Assembly: GCF_040802235.1 (NCBI RefSeq)
Contig: NC_133174.1
Coordinates: 138,561,213-138,625,212, forward strand
Length of the DNA: 64,000 nucleotides
Direction of reading: 5' to 3'
DNA from: Manis javanica
Taxonomy: Eukaryota > Chordata > Mammalia > Pholidota > Manidae
The first letter of the stretch is position 1. Each line of letters starts with the position of its first letter. A model generated the notes under the pieces. The model had not been told where the DNA came from. It did not search any database and worked only from the letters and a program-made list of their open reading frames with translations. Of the stretch, positions 45,421 through 56,379 are shown one piece after another. The translations under genes and the position numbers were made by a program.

Positions 45421-45534
45421 ATTTACTTTGCCTCCTTCTCACCTGCTTGCCAGTTGTCGCTAAGCAGCAGAAATAAAGCAAACACACTTAAACCCTCACT
45501 GCTCAGAAAGATTAGAGGAAATATTGGAAGAAAA

Positions 45535-45670
45535 TACTTCAAAATATTAACTGTGGTTATCTTCGGGTGGATGGAATGTGGGTGACATTTTCTACTTCTT
45601 TCTTTTATTTGGAATGTTTCAAATGTTCTTTAATGAGCCTATATGGCTGGTAAAATGGAGAAAGTCAAAA
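45535..45670. repeat. Old retroelement 3' end (LINE-like)
   Basis: GGTTATCTTCGGGTGGATGG, AATGTGGGTGACATTTTC and TTTCAAATGTTCTTTAATGA resemble a widespread mammalian repeat tail. The exact family is not known to me. Confidence 0.4.
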
Positions 45671-45852
45671 CACGCCAAGAATGAGGAGGGGGAGGAGGCC
45701 GAGGTGGAGAAAGGAGCTGGCACAGGTGTGGGAGCACCTGGGTGAGGGCAGCGCCTCCCTAGCAGGCCAGCCCGTCCTGTAGGTAGAAAGCCTGCAGCTC
45801 CGCACGTGAGCCGCAGCCCCAGCTGGGGTCCAGAGTGGAGGCTGCCTGCCCT

Positions 45853-45973
45853 TCAGTTACTGATCTCCTGGCCCTCATCTGCACTGGTGACATCTTCATA
45901 GATGTCTTGGGTTCCTGGGCTCCCTGGCAAGCCCTGAGCCATCATCTGTTCAGCGCCGGGTTCTGGGTGTGGG
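45853..45973 (-). CDS. Candidate terminal exon on the minus strand
   Basis: Read on the minus strand, an acceptor (pyrimidine-rich, ending CACCCCGCAG) precedes 39 codons and a TGA. The end reads TQDIYEDVTSADEGQEISN, a charged tail with a tyrosine motif that looks protein-like. A minus-strand AATAAA at 45605-45610 lies 250 bases beyond the stop, but it falls in repeat-like sequence. Nothing upstream on that strand was joined to it, so this may be chance or a decayed exon. Confidence 0.22.
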
Positions 45974-46269
45974 CTGCGGGGTGAGCACAATAGAGCAGGA
46001 TCGGGTGCCATTGCCGACCGGGAGGGGCTCACAGTTAAGTGAAGAAGACAGATGTGCACACAAGTAAGGCAAAGGCAGGATGGAGGGGGGTCTCCAGTCC
46101 CAGCCCACATGTCTGGGGGATCACATCAAGCCCGCCTGTGAAACACAGCTGTCCTCGTGGGACGACATGGCAGCTGCTGCTAGAATCGGCTCGGCTGCGG
46201 CCTGCGGCGCTTGCTGTGGCCGGGAATGGAGCCCCTTTGCTGGGACTGAGACCTCAGTCATTGTATGAC

Positions 46270-46560
46270 TGGCCCCTTCTTGTTAATTACTCTCAGCACA
46301 AATGTCCTTTCCACAGAGAAGCTTTCTCTGAACTGGCCGCCCTAGGGAGCTTCACGCCTATGAGCACATTGCCCTGAGCTTCCTCCTTCATGGCGCTTAC
46401 CACTCCCGGTGTGTGTGCTTGTTTACCGGCTTTTTGTGCCTCTCTTCCACTCGAATGTAAGTTCCATGGGGCTAAGATGTTGTCTCTCGTGACTTCCACT
46501 GGATTTCCAGGGCTGACATTCAGCAGGCACTTGGAAATGTTTGGGAAGTGAATGAATACA
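46270..46560 (+). repeat. L2 fragment, sense
   Basis: GCTTTCTCTGAACTGGCC, TTCCACTCGAATGTAAGTTC, CATGGGGCTAAGATGTTGTC and CAGCAGGCACTTGGAAATGT, with a GTGAATGAA end, give the L2 order. Confidence 0.75.
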
Positions 46561-46854
46561 TGTATGAATGGTGTGTAGGCTATGCAGGGAAAGGTAATGG
46601 TGAGAAAGGCAACCTTATCCAACCCCCTGGGCATGGCTAAATACCCTGATCTCTTGGCCCTCATGCTGTGATCACCATGTGTGATAATGTACCCCTCCAT
46701 GGCCATCTCCTCCAATAGTTGCTAAACCCTGCGGCCAGGATAACCTCTGTATGCTCGTGGAGGTTCTCAATAATTTTTTTTTTTTTGGTCCACTGAATGA
46801 CTGAATCTATCCTCCTCAACTGATGGAGCATAAATGCAATGAAACCTAACACAT

Positions 46855-46965
46855 CTATCTTTTACAAATGGGGAAACAGAGGCCCAGGGAGTCCTGTCCA
46901 CCATCACACCCAAGTCAGGCCAGAAGGCAGTTCTTAGCCACAGGACTATTTTCTTGAAAATGATT
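46855..46965 (-). repeat. MIR fragment, antisense
   Basis: CTTTTACAAATGGGGAAACA, GAGGCCCAGGGAGTCCTGTC and AGTTCTTAGCCACAGGACTA follow the antisense MIR order. A 12-base T run lies nearby at about 46774-46785. Confidence 0.6.
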
Positions 46966-47279
46966 CAAAAGTTGGCTCAACGGAGATGGCTTTTCAAAGC
47001 TAAGCGACTAAGCAAACAGAAGGCCAATCCATCATTTTTGCTTGGAGATGAAGGGAATCTTGTTACAGAGGCAAAGGGCATACGTGATGAAATGCCACGT
47101 CATCCTGGGCAGGATTAGCTTGGACAAGATACAGGAATAGACCAGCTCTGTTGAGCCCAGGAACCTCAGCCAGATGCCCTCCTCTTGTAGAAGGAGTTGC
47201 CACCAGCTTCCAGTGGTGGAGTTCACTGGCAAGGCCGACGTTTCCTGACGCAGCCTTGCACACTGCTTATGAAGTTCTT

Positions 47280-47485
47280 AAGAAGATGGGTTTTAGAGTC
47301 AAACAGATCTAGATTTGAATCCTGTGTTTTCTACTTGGGAAACTTGACCACGGTCGGGTGATTCGCCTCTGTGAACCTCAGTTGCCTGCTCTGTGATTTG
47401 AGGACAGTAGGATCTATTACGCAGGGCTTCGTGAGAATTAGATGAGATGATGTGAGTCCTCGGTAAACTGTGCGGCTCTGTGCTT
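47280..47485 (+). repeat. MIR SINE, sense, nearly complete
   Basis: Starting with GAGTCAAACAGATCTAGATT, it continues through GAATCCTGTGTTTTCTACTT, GGGTGATTCGCCTCTGTGAA, CCTCAGTTGCCTGCTCTGTG and TGAGAATTAGATGAGATGAT. This is one of the best-preserved MIRs in the window. Confidence 0.85.
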
Positions 47486-47721
47486 GTGCTCTTCTTGGAC
47501 CCTCAGGTGTCTGCCCAGGTTGTATTTGAGTGATTGCCTATGCTCTTTGAGGATCGAACTGTTGTTATTTCATCTCTGGGCATCTCATTTGTGCCCAGTA
47601 CAGAGCTGGGCACAGGGTGGGTGCCAGTGCAGGCTGCCACCCTGTCTGGGACCTCACACGCAATGAGGATAGGAAGAGGTGTTGCCAACAAGCTGGCACA
47701 CTTGGGTTTTTCCGTGTGCAG

Positions 47722-47781
47722 TTGACAGAGTGGATACCATGCTTGACTTTAAAGGGACAGGCAAACCAAGCTCCTGTGAAG
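47722..47781 (+). CDS. Candidate orphan exon C
   Basis: The acceptor TTTTTCCGTGTGCAG ends at 47721 and the donor GTAAGA starts at 47782. The 60 bases are open in phase 0 and encode LTEWIPCLTLKGQANQAPVK. Both splice sites are close to consensus. Only 244 bases separate it from exon D, which starts in the matching phase. Confidence 0.35.
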
Positions 47782-48025
47782 GTAAGATGGTTTGTGATGG
47801 TGCAGCTTGCTCCACCGCTGCTACAGCACAGGAGGGCAACCACAGTGCTGGACCCACGGTGCTTCCCAGAATACACCTACAGGTTGGTGCAGGCAGTTAC
47901 TTAGCACTACCCCTGCCCCTGCCTCTTCTGGGGACCTAGACCTCAGTTCTGAGGATGCAGCCCACTGCTTACCAGCCTAATGGGAATGAAGCTGGGCCCG
48001 GAAGGCATGGCTCCCGTGTTCTTAG

Positions 48026-48283
48026 CTGCTGGGAGGAAGTTCTTGGCTTGGTGATCTGAAACACAGGCAAAAAAGAGGCAAGATTGAGACAGAGCAGGTC
48101 AGGGAGAAAGTGGTGGTCTCGGACACTGTCGGAACAAAGATCCTGCCCAGGAGGGAGCCAGAAGCAAAGCCTACTCCTTGGCTGCAGCCTGAGCTGTGTA
48201 TGGCCACCCGACCAACTCAGAATCACTCAAAAAGCAAGAGTGCAATAGATTCAAAAGTTGCTCCTTTACTGCCGGAAGTGGAG
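48026..48283 (+). CDS. Candidate orphan exon D, main evidence for an unannotated gene
   Basis: The acceptor CTCCCGTGTTCTTAG ends at 48025 and the donor GTAAGA starts at 48284. All 258 bases are open in phase 0, giving 86 residues rich in Lys, Glu, Arg, Pro and Ser. It includes KIETEQVREKVVVSDTVGTK and ends in SKVAPLLPEVE. It continues in phase from exon C, and exons A-D together give 163 codons. The composition suggests a disordered intracellular protein, as in many X-linked testis genes, but I recognise no family and found no start or terminal exon. An 86-codon open stretch with matched splice sites is unlikely, though not impossible, by chance. The alternatives are a lineage-specific gene, a lncRNA exon, or a decaying pseudogene. 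Confidence 0.42.
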
Positions 48284-48680
48284 GTAAGACTGACTTTGGA
48301 AAGGTCACTTATTTCCCTGGAAGCATCTCTCTGAGCAGCTGTATTGATATGTCCACAGTAAATATCGATGTATGGTAAATCCTAAACCAGCACCCAGATC
48401 TGTGCAGCGCCCCCATCTATCACGAGCTCCAAGCCAGTCGGCAGCTATGCGTATGCCTGTGATGAAGTGCAAAGCAAGCCATTTACTGGCCCTCACTAAG
48501 CTGTGGAGAAGGGACTCATCAAATATGGTAATGTCCAGTGAGTGAATTTAAGTGTGGTGCCTGACAAGACTTTACCCCACTGCTTATCCCTTCTCTCTTG
48601 GGTCATCAATCTCCCTTGAATTTTCATTCCTGCTCAATGACTGTGTACCAACCTTCTCCTTCCCTTCACCACCAAACTTT

Positions 48681-48862
48681 AAAAGAAAAGCAGTCTGAAG
48701 TAGTGACTCTGTAGCATTTTACTACGCCGATGGACAGTGACTGTAATGGGGTGTGTCAATGGAGGGAGTGCGGTAACCACACTGCTGCTCACGTGAAACC
48801 TGAGCATAAGATTGTGTATCAATGATACCTTAATAAATTAAAAAAGAAAAGAAAAGCAGTCT
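48681..48862 (+). mobile_element. Recent 5'-truncated retroelement insertion with 17-bp target-site duplication
   Basis: The direct repeat AAAAGAAAAGCAGTCTG occurs exactly at 48681-48697 and 48846-48862. Between them lies a 148-bp insert ending in ATCAATGATACCTTAATAAAT and an A-rich tail. The perfect duplication with an A-rich tail and target start is the signature of L1-mediated integration, and its integrity implies a fairly young, clade-specific event. The body looks like a LINE 3' tail seen in some laurasiatherians. It encodes nothing. Confidence 0.85.
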
Positions 48863-48989
48863 GTTCTCACTCCTTCCTAAAGCCACAACAACAAAGTTAT
48901 CACTACCGCCACTCTACATACGAGTTCTTTCACAAACACTGAAGTGACCAAAGCCAGAGATTTCTTCAGTTTTCATAGATCGTGAGCTC

Positions 48990-49830
48990 TTTGTCACCAG
49001 GTCTCTTCTCGTGATGTCAGTGGCTTCACACTGGTCATCTAGACTGTCTCCTTCACAGCGCCCTCCTTCCTTGGATGTTGGTGTTCTGCAGAGTTCTTCC
49101 CTAGGTCCACTTGTCCTCTCATTCCACACGGTCTCTTTTGAAGGGTGCCTGGCTGTCTGCATATTGATGTCTTGCCACCTTTATTTTAGGCACTTGAATG
49201 TGAGCCCCTAGGTGGTCTCATTCGTGTCTATGACTTCATTTATCATCTATTTGTGGGAGACTCACCAACTTATCTCCTACTCACAGCTTTCTTCTGGACG
49301 CAGACCTGTGTACCTGACTGTCTACTTGCCATCTTCACTCAGAGGGCCCACAGGCACCTTAAATCCCACATGCCCCAAACTGATTTCCTGGCCTCTTCCA
49401 GTGTCCCAATCTCAGTGAATCCTGCATCAGGCACTCAGTCGGCCAAACTAAAATGTGGGTGTCATCCTTTATATCTCCCTCTGCTTCATGCCACCCCCCA
49501 TTCCCTGCTGTTTCACACCATTGCTCTTAAGATAAAGGTAAAAATACTTAATGCGGCCTTGCACATTCTGGCCCTAATCTATCCATTCCACCATGTTCTG
49601 CACCACAGTCACCCTCGATCATGCTGCTTAAATCACAATGAACTTATTTCTCTTCCTTGAACCCACCAAGCTGCCTTCTACCCAAAGGCTTCTATGCTTC
49701 CCGCTGCTTCCTGCTTGTCGCCCGTTACTTATCCCTTCCTCACCCTTTAGGTCATCCTTTAGATCAGGAAGCCCTCCTCTGATCTCAACTCCCCGTTAGA
49801 CCATATACTCTTCCTTTAGAGAATTTTTCT
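48990..49830 (+). repeat. Long L2 copy, sense, 5' part of a split element
   Basis: GTCTCCTTCACAGCGCCCTC, CCTTAAATCCCACATGCCCC, GATTTCCTGGCCTCTTCCAG, TTGCACATTCTGGCCCTAAT and CAGGAAGCCCTCCTCTGATC are L2 phrases in order. The copy stops abruptly near 49830 where an antisense L1 begins, and L2 sequence resumes near 50635. Confidence 0.75.
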
Positions 49831-49834
49831 TTGT

Positions 49835-50635
49835 TCTTAATGAATATACTTTATGTTTTAGAACAGTTTTAGATTTACAGAAGAATTGAGCAGAGTACAG
49901 AGAGTTTGCCCACATCCCTCCACCCTGCCCACAGTCTCTCCTATTAGTAACATTTTACATTAGTGTGGAACATTAGTTGTAATGATGAACCAATATTAAC
50001 ATGTCATTAACATCTGTAGTTTATTCAGATTTCATTAGTTTTTTCCTAATGTTCTAGGATACCACAGCATATTTATTGTCTGAATATCTGTGTCCTTAGG
50101 CTTCTCCTGGCTGTGAAAATTTCTCACATTTTCCTCTCCTTGTTTTTTATACCTTTGACAGTTTTGAGGAGGAGGGGTCACCTTTGTAGGATGGCTCTCG
50201 ACTGGGATTTTTCTGCTGTTTTTCTCATGATGAGACCAGGGTGGTTCCTCTTCCTTTATGGTGGCTTATCTATATAATTTATTTGGAATTCCTCTACGTG
50301 AGAGGCTGTGTCTTCTCCCTCCTTTATTAACTTATTCAATCATTTATTTATACCACTATGGACTCTTGAATATTTACTTTATACATTGGGTTATACTCCA
50401 ATACTACTTTATTCGTTGCTCAAATTATTCCAGCTTTTGCCATAGAGAGGTCTTTAAGTTGGCTTCTGCATCACTTTGACACATTCCATCATAGTAAGAT
50501 CTTGCTATTTCATTTTTAGCACTTCTTTATTTTCTGGTGCTACAAGATAAGAGACTCACTTTATTTTGTATATTTCCTGCCTCGGTCCTAAAATCAGCTA
50601 TTTCTCCAGGGAGTCCATGGATGCTTTTGCTCCTA
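49835..50635 (-). repeat. L1M 3' region, antisense, nested in L2
   Basis: TTAGAACAGTTTTAGATTTA, TTAGTAACATTTTACATTAG, TTCTCATGATGAGACCAGGG, CAATCATTTATTTATACCAC, CTCAAATTATTCCAGCTTTT and TATTTCCTGCCTCGGTCCTA are antisense L1M 3' UTR phrases in order. Confidence 0.85.
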
Positions 50636-50995
50636 TTATGTTCTCAGTGTCAAGCACCGGATCTGTTACATAATATGCATTTCATAAATACTTTCTAGAT
50701 GAAAAAGGAAATATGTTTCATGGAAATGTCATCTTCTTGGTCAAATGGGACAGAAATATCCGAGTAAAAAGTCTCATTCATCTTTCTAACTCTTCATATC
50801 CAGTCATAAGTCCTTATGATTTCTAGAAAGTGTTTCCTAGTTTCCATTTAACACTGTATTGATTCAAGCATCTATTTCCTATCTATAAACAACCTGACTA
50901 TAGCATCCTAAGTGGAATCCATGCTTCTAGTCCAATCTACCAGTCACATTGCTACAAAATTAGTCTTCCTAAAGCACAGCTCTGACAAAGGCATC
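50636..50995 (+). repeat. L2 3' part, sense, continuation after the nested L1
   Basis: TGTTCTCAGTGTCAAGCACC and CATTTCATAAATACTTTCTA form an L2-like terminus. A second stretch (GTCACATTGCTACAAAATTA, GTCTTCCTAAAGCACAGCTC) belongs to another L2 copy that is broken by the L1 at 51000. Confidence 0.55.
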
Positions 50996-50999
50996 TCCC

Positions 51000-52440
51000 T
51001 AAGTAAAAATCCATTATAGGAATAGAGAAATATGCCATGACATTATTTGTGAGATGTCAATTCTCACAAATTGATTTATAGACTTATAGATTTTATTTAT
51101 AGATTTAACACAATCATTTCATAATCATGACAGCTTTCTTGGTAGCAGTTAGCAAGCTAGTTCTAAAATTATTATGGAAATGCAAATGACCTAGGAAACC
51201 TAAAACAATATTGAAAAATATGAGCAAAGCTGGAGGGCTAATCTTACCTGAATGACTTCAAACTTTTCTCTAAAGCTATATTAACCAAGGTAGTGTGTTA
51301 CTGGCATAAATATTGACCAATATACCAATGTGACAGAATAAAGATCTCAGAAAAAGATCCACATTTATACAGTCATTTTATTTTTGACAAAGGTGCCAAA
51401 GCAATCTAATGAGAAAAGAGATATCTTTTCAACAAATGGCACTGGAGAACTATTCATATGGTTAAATGAACCTTGAACTGACCATCATACCATACACACA
51501 AATTAATTTGGTATGGGCCAGGGATCCTAAAATACCATAAGCCTTTTAAAGGAAATTATGTCTTTGTCACTTGGAGGTAGGAAAGGTTTCTTAGCCAGGA
51601 CACAGAAAACAGAAGTAATGAGAAAAACTGATCAATTAGACTTCACAAAACACTTATAACTTCTGCCTATCAAATGACACTGCTAACAGAATAAATAGGT
51701 AAGTTACATACTGGGGGAAATTCCTTTTTAAAACATATTTAAGAAAGGGCTCTATTTTCAGGATATGTAAAGAAACTCTACAACTCAATAATAAAAAGAA
51801 AAACAACCAATTAAAAAGGCCAAACAAATTTGTGTGAACACTTCACAAAGAAGATAAATGGCCAAGCACATGAAAAATTGCTGACATCATTAGTCATTTT
51901 GGAAGTTAAAATTAAAATCACAACGAGATACCACTCAACCTCACCAGAATAACTAAAAATGAAAAGATTGACAATACTGGATGTTGATGGGGATGTGAAG
52001 AAAGCAGAACTGTCTCACAGTATTGGTAATGTAAAATGATATATTCACTTTGGGAAAAGGTCCAGTAGTTTCTCATAAAATTCAACATCCACTTACCCTT
52101 TGACCCAGCTAGTCAACTCCTATTTTCACAAGAGTCATGAAAATAAACGCCTATAAACATCTTTATTAATACTTACCTAAAACTCAGGTGTCTACCAACA
52201 GGACAATGATAAATAAACTGGATAGAGTTGTGTACTCAAACTGGGTAAACAAACTGTGGCATATTCATCCCAGAGGGCACTGCTCAGCAGAAAAGAAAGT
52301 CACTGATGCAGGCACCAGCACGGGTGAGTCCCAGAGCATCATGCTCAGTGAAATAATCTGGACACAAAAGAGTACGTTGTTGTTCAGATATACATCTATG
52401 CTTCCTTCACATGACACTGTCAAAGAGACTAGTATCAGAT
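51000..52440 (+). repeat. L1 ORF2 3' half, sense, decayed
   Basis: Phrases in ORF2 order include TTCTAAAATTATTATGGAAA, GCAAAGCTGGAGGGCTAATC, TTTATTTTTGACAAAGGTGC, AACAAATGGCACTGGAGAAC, TTAGACTTCACAAAACACTT and CTTTGGGAAAAGGTCCAG. Many stops and frameshifts mark it as long dead. Confidence 0.9.
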
Positions 52441-52449
52441 TGTGGCTTT

Positions 52450-52960
52450 CTTTTGTTTTTTTTCTCTACATGACAAGATCCAAGGTAATCTGCCCCCCAA
52501 ACACCTATCCATTTATCTCAACATACTTCTATACTGATTTGAGATGCCTCCTTTATAATATACTAAATATTTCTGTATTTGAGTATGTTTCTAGACCTAT
52601 TCGGTATACTAATCTGTCTCTTCTGGTATATCTTGTTGTAACTATTGTGACATTAGAATACATTTTAATATCTGTTGGAGCAAATGGCCCCTGAATTGTT
52701 TTAAAAAAATATTTGTAGCTGTTATCCATTGTTTATATTCCAGGTCAGCTTTAGAATCATCTTGTCTAGGATCCCTCAAAATCCAGTTGGGATTATGTTA
52801 AATCTGTAGATTGTTAGGGGGAGGGTTGACATTTCTTTGATAATGAAGTTCCTTATATAGGAATAAGCTCTGTTTCTTCATTTATTTAAATCTTCTTAAA
52901 TGACAATAGAATTTTTTAGTTTTGGTCTGATAGGTGAAAGTTGAAATGGCCAATGAGGCA
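52450..52960 (-). repeat. L1 ORF2 fragment, antisense
   Basis: CATGACAAGATCCAAGGTAA, CTGTATTTGAGTATGTTTCT, AAAATCCAGTTGGGATTATG and TTGACATTTCTTTGATAATG are antisense L1 phrases. It abuts the sense L1 copy tail to tail, so these are two insertions. A 168-residue frame spanning the join (52188-52694) is chimeric and not a gene. Confidence 0.75.
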
Positions 52961-52964
52961 GGGA

Positions 52965-55900
52965 TATCGTAAGGCAAGATATACCTTGGACCACCACTCC
53001 CCAGCCCCTCACTGAGCAGAGACCTGGCCTGGGAGTAATAAAACTCAAGGATCACTATCCCTCACCCCATGGGGCATCAGTCCTTCCCTTCTGGTCTGGC
53101 ACCATTGGTGGGTGAGCTGTTCACTTGTCATTTCTACATTCTTTCTTCAACCTTATTCCAGAAATTCCTTTTGGGGAGAAGGGTAACGTTCTGCGTCTGC
53201 ACTGTCCAATATGATAGCCACTGTTGGACAGTGCTAAACTGGGACACTGGTTTCTAGGTAAGCCTGGGGTTTGGGAGGTGGTATGGAGATTCTGATTATT
53301 CAGGTGAGTACTTGGGCCCCCAAAAACACAGTACCAGGAGGTTCTTATTTGTCTTCAGCCCCAGTGCCCACATACACTGATCGCATTTACAGACAGGCTT
53401 CTCTCGAACTCTCTTGCTGGCTGGAACCTTTGGCTATCTGGGTGCTCCTAGGGCAACCCCAGCTCAGTTAGATGATGACTCTTTAGACAGAGTTCTCTGG
53501 CCTCTTTAGTTTCTCTCATTATCTCCCATCAGACCTTGGTGTTGTGACGCAAGGACTTGGATTATTTGCTTTGCTGCAGTCCCCACGTGGAGGAGGGAGC
53601 ATAGGCCTCTCTGGGCCTCTCACTGTCACCATCACATAGATGACTAGAAAACGGGAAGAACATCTAAAGTGGAGGTAGAGGCCCGCACACTGACATCTGG
53701 GCTGAGGCCTGCACTGGGGAAGGTACCCAGGAACTTGAGGCCCACTGCAGCTGCTTCAGGCAGTCAGCAGATGGGTCCAGCCCTGGTCAGTGCTGTGAGT
53801 CATGGAGCCACAGGCCGAGAACGAGGTGCTGAGGTTCCGGGACCAGACGGCCCCTGCACAGATGCAGAGCTGTGAGGAAAAGAAGGACTGCTGGCCGGCG
53901 CCACTCTTCTGGGCACCCAGAGTCACTCCAAAGGCAGTTGGTCATTGGTTCTAGAGAAGGGCCCACCTGTAAGTCTCCTCAGAGCAGGTCGGCTGAGGCA
54001 GAAGGGGAACTATAAACAGCAAAGTTAGGAGGAGGCAGACCACTGATGTGGGATAGAGTCTTCTCTGAGTTTGGGCAGGAGATTGGGCGTATTGGTCCGG
54101 ACCTTTGGCCAGACAGAGGCTGATTAGGGGGAAGAGTAGTGCTGAGATAAGGCTTGTGGGAGAATCCATGCCAATCCCAAGAGCAGAGGTCCTGATGGAA
54201 GCCAAGAGGCCCAGACTGGTGACGATAGAAATGCCAGGTGAGATGGAGAAGACTGCTGGGACCTCAGATCCGCCTACTGAAAGTTAAGGAGTAACAAAGG
54301 GCTACTAGAGATCTCTGGGTACTGTGACGGCCTCGTGGCATGTCCTAGAGCCTGAGATCACTCCTAGCGCTCCCTCCACTTCCTAGCACTTTATCTAAAC
54401 AATAACAACAACAAAAATGGACGTCTATCTCCCAATCAGACTCAAGTAAGTCTTTCCCATCTCAGGAGCTGCAGACCAAGCAATCCCCAGGTCCCAGGGT
54501 CACTGTCCTTACCTGCACTAAAACCAATCACAATTAGACATTTCCTACGTGGAGGACTCTGAGGTGGAGTCTGATTTCACAGCGCATATGGGGAAAACAT
54601 TTACATATGCTTGTTTAGAAATCTGCTTATGCTCTTGGAATATTCTCTTAAACATTCCGTTCTGGCATAATTCAGTTTCCCTAGTCCAGATCATACTAGA
54701 AAACCGTTTGAAGAGTGGTGATCGCTAAAGGACCATCCGACGTACACTATGAATACCACACGCTTTGGCTTTAGAGGACAAGGGACTTAGGTTTGGCGAG
54801 GGAACATCGAACCCTTTGTGATTGGGGAAAAGACAATGAACAGGGTTTCATGCTGGGCAGCACCCCCAATGTGGCCGTCTTTCTTTCCCTCTCAGACTGT
54901 CGAAGGTTCCCTGGAAACAAAGGCAGAAGCACTATGTTGAGAGGGAAATGGCATCTCATAATTACTGACTTCAGTCGAGAGGTGTTAGGGGGAGAGCCCC
55001 AGAAATGATCCCACATCACTGCTCATGTGGGGGAGGGTGGTATCGAAGGAGAGAAGGACAACTCATTCATCTTCCTTAGATTCTTTGCTTGAGGTGGCAG
55101 ACAGGCAGACACTAAAGGAAGCTCAGTACCAACCTGATGTAGATACCACTGGATCGGAGCAAGGGAAGCAGAGGGGAAGTGCTAGGTTGCTGAGTTCAGG
55201 CCCTTAGCAAGGGCTTTCCTTTAAAGCTCCTAGGGACTTGTGGTCTTCTAAACCTTGCTCTAGTTGGGTATCCCATACACTCATTCTAGTTTATCTTGAT
55301 GCCCAGCTGTATTAATGAAGTAGTTTCCTTGTTAGGTGAAAATTGGTAAAACTTACTAATTTTCTTCACTTAGCCATTCCCCAGAAGAGTCTAGCTGTTT
55401 TTACCAGAAGGACATAACCAAGGCTCTGACATCTACTGCCTGCTGACTGTCTGAATTGCAGGATAATTCTAGAGAAGAAATAGCTGCCTTCTTAAAGTCT
55501 GCCCCCACAATCTCATATTTGTAAACTACTGGTGATTCCCAGTGTGGTCCACCTGGACCAGGAGCCCCCCCTTAAGTTCCTGGTGATGGGGATCTGTGGG
55601 CAATAAGACCCAGCCGAGGGTTCCAACCCAGAGAACCTCAGATAGTCCATTTGCCCCATTTCTGCCTTTTGGAGGATTATTGGTGGCCTGGCTTTGTCTT
55701 GGAGATTGGCCCCTTGCTGATAAGCCACATATGGTTTTAGAGGTCACAGAAAGAAGAGAGACAATAAATTATTCTCTAATTGACTAGAACCAATGAATCT
55801 GACCTTTTCTGAACAAAGCTATGAATCTTTCAACCGTGAAGCAGCCACTTGGCAGATTAGTCATTGTCAGGTTTGTAAAGGGGCCGTCTTGCCCAGACAG

Positions 55901-56375
55901 ACCAGCTCCTCAATACTAACAAGATGGAAGGATAAGGGAAGGCTAGCAGACCCGGCAGCAATGGTTGGAAAGTTGGTAAAGATCGAAGGCTAGCTAGGTC
56001 ACGTGGACACCAAAATTAACATTGAGGACCAGAGTTCAGAGCACACCAGGAGGCAGGCAGGGACAGACAACTGGGGGAGCAGCCACAAGTGAGGAGAAAC
56101 ATTGAAGGGAAGATGGGGATCATGAGAATAAGTAGGCTCCTTCCAGAGTGCTCGTGGCCTCCCTGTCTAGCAAGGAGCTGTCTGGATTAGGCAGAGCTTG
56201 GTCTTCCAGGGGCCTGCATAGAGAGGGGCTTTCCTGAGCTGCAGAGGACACGGTCAGCCACTCCTTTTGGCTACAGTCAGTGCTGCTTTCTTGGGAACAA
56301 GCCAGACTGAAGTTCGAACCACTGAGTGTGTCTCATCAACCAAAGAAACATCTTTCTAACACCTCCATTGCTCAG
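52965..56375. other. Unassigned 3.4-kb stretch
   Basis: I find no clear repeat family, known gene or RNA here, unusual in a region otherwise full of LINEs. It holds several short open frames, one at 53802-53954. It could be unique ancestral sequence, an old LTR element or gene remnant. Splice-like signals exist but give no consistent frame. Confidence 0.45.
53802..53954 (+). other. Small open frame of 50 codons
   Basis: ATG at 53802 is preceded at once by an in-frame TGA and runs to TAG at 53952-53954. It begins MEPQAENEVLRFRDQTAP and is charged and Cys-containing. The ATG has T at -3 and G at +4. I recognise no homologue, and it may be chance. Confidence 0.15.
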
Positions 56376-56379
56376 GATA

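Noticed and set aside
52188-52694. 168-residue + strand open frame
   Set aside because: It is a chimera of sense L1 ORF2 and a separate antisense L1 fragment.
53500-54300. Possible MAGE-family 5' untranslated exon, since MAGEA genes follow CNGA2 in human
   Set aside because: The sequence did not match the recalled MAGEA leader or coding region in any stretch long enough to support it.
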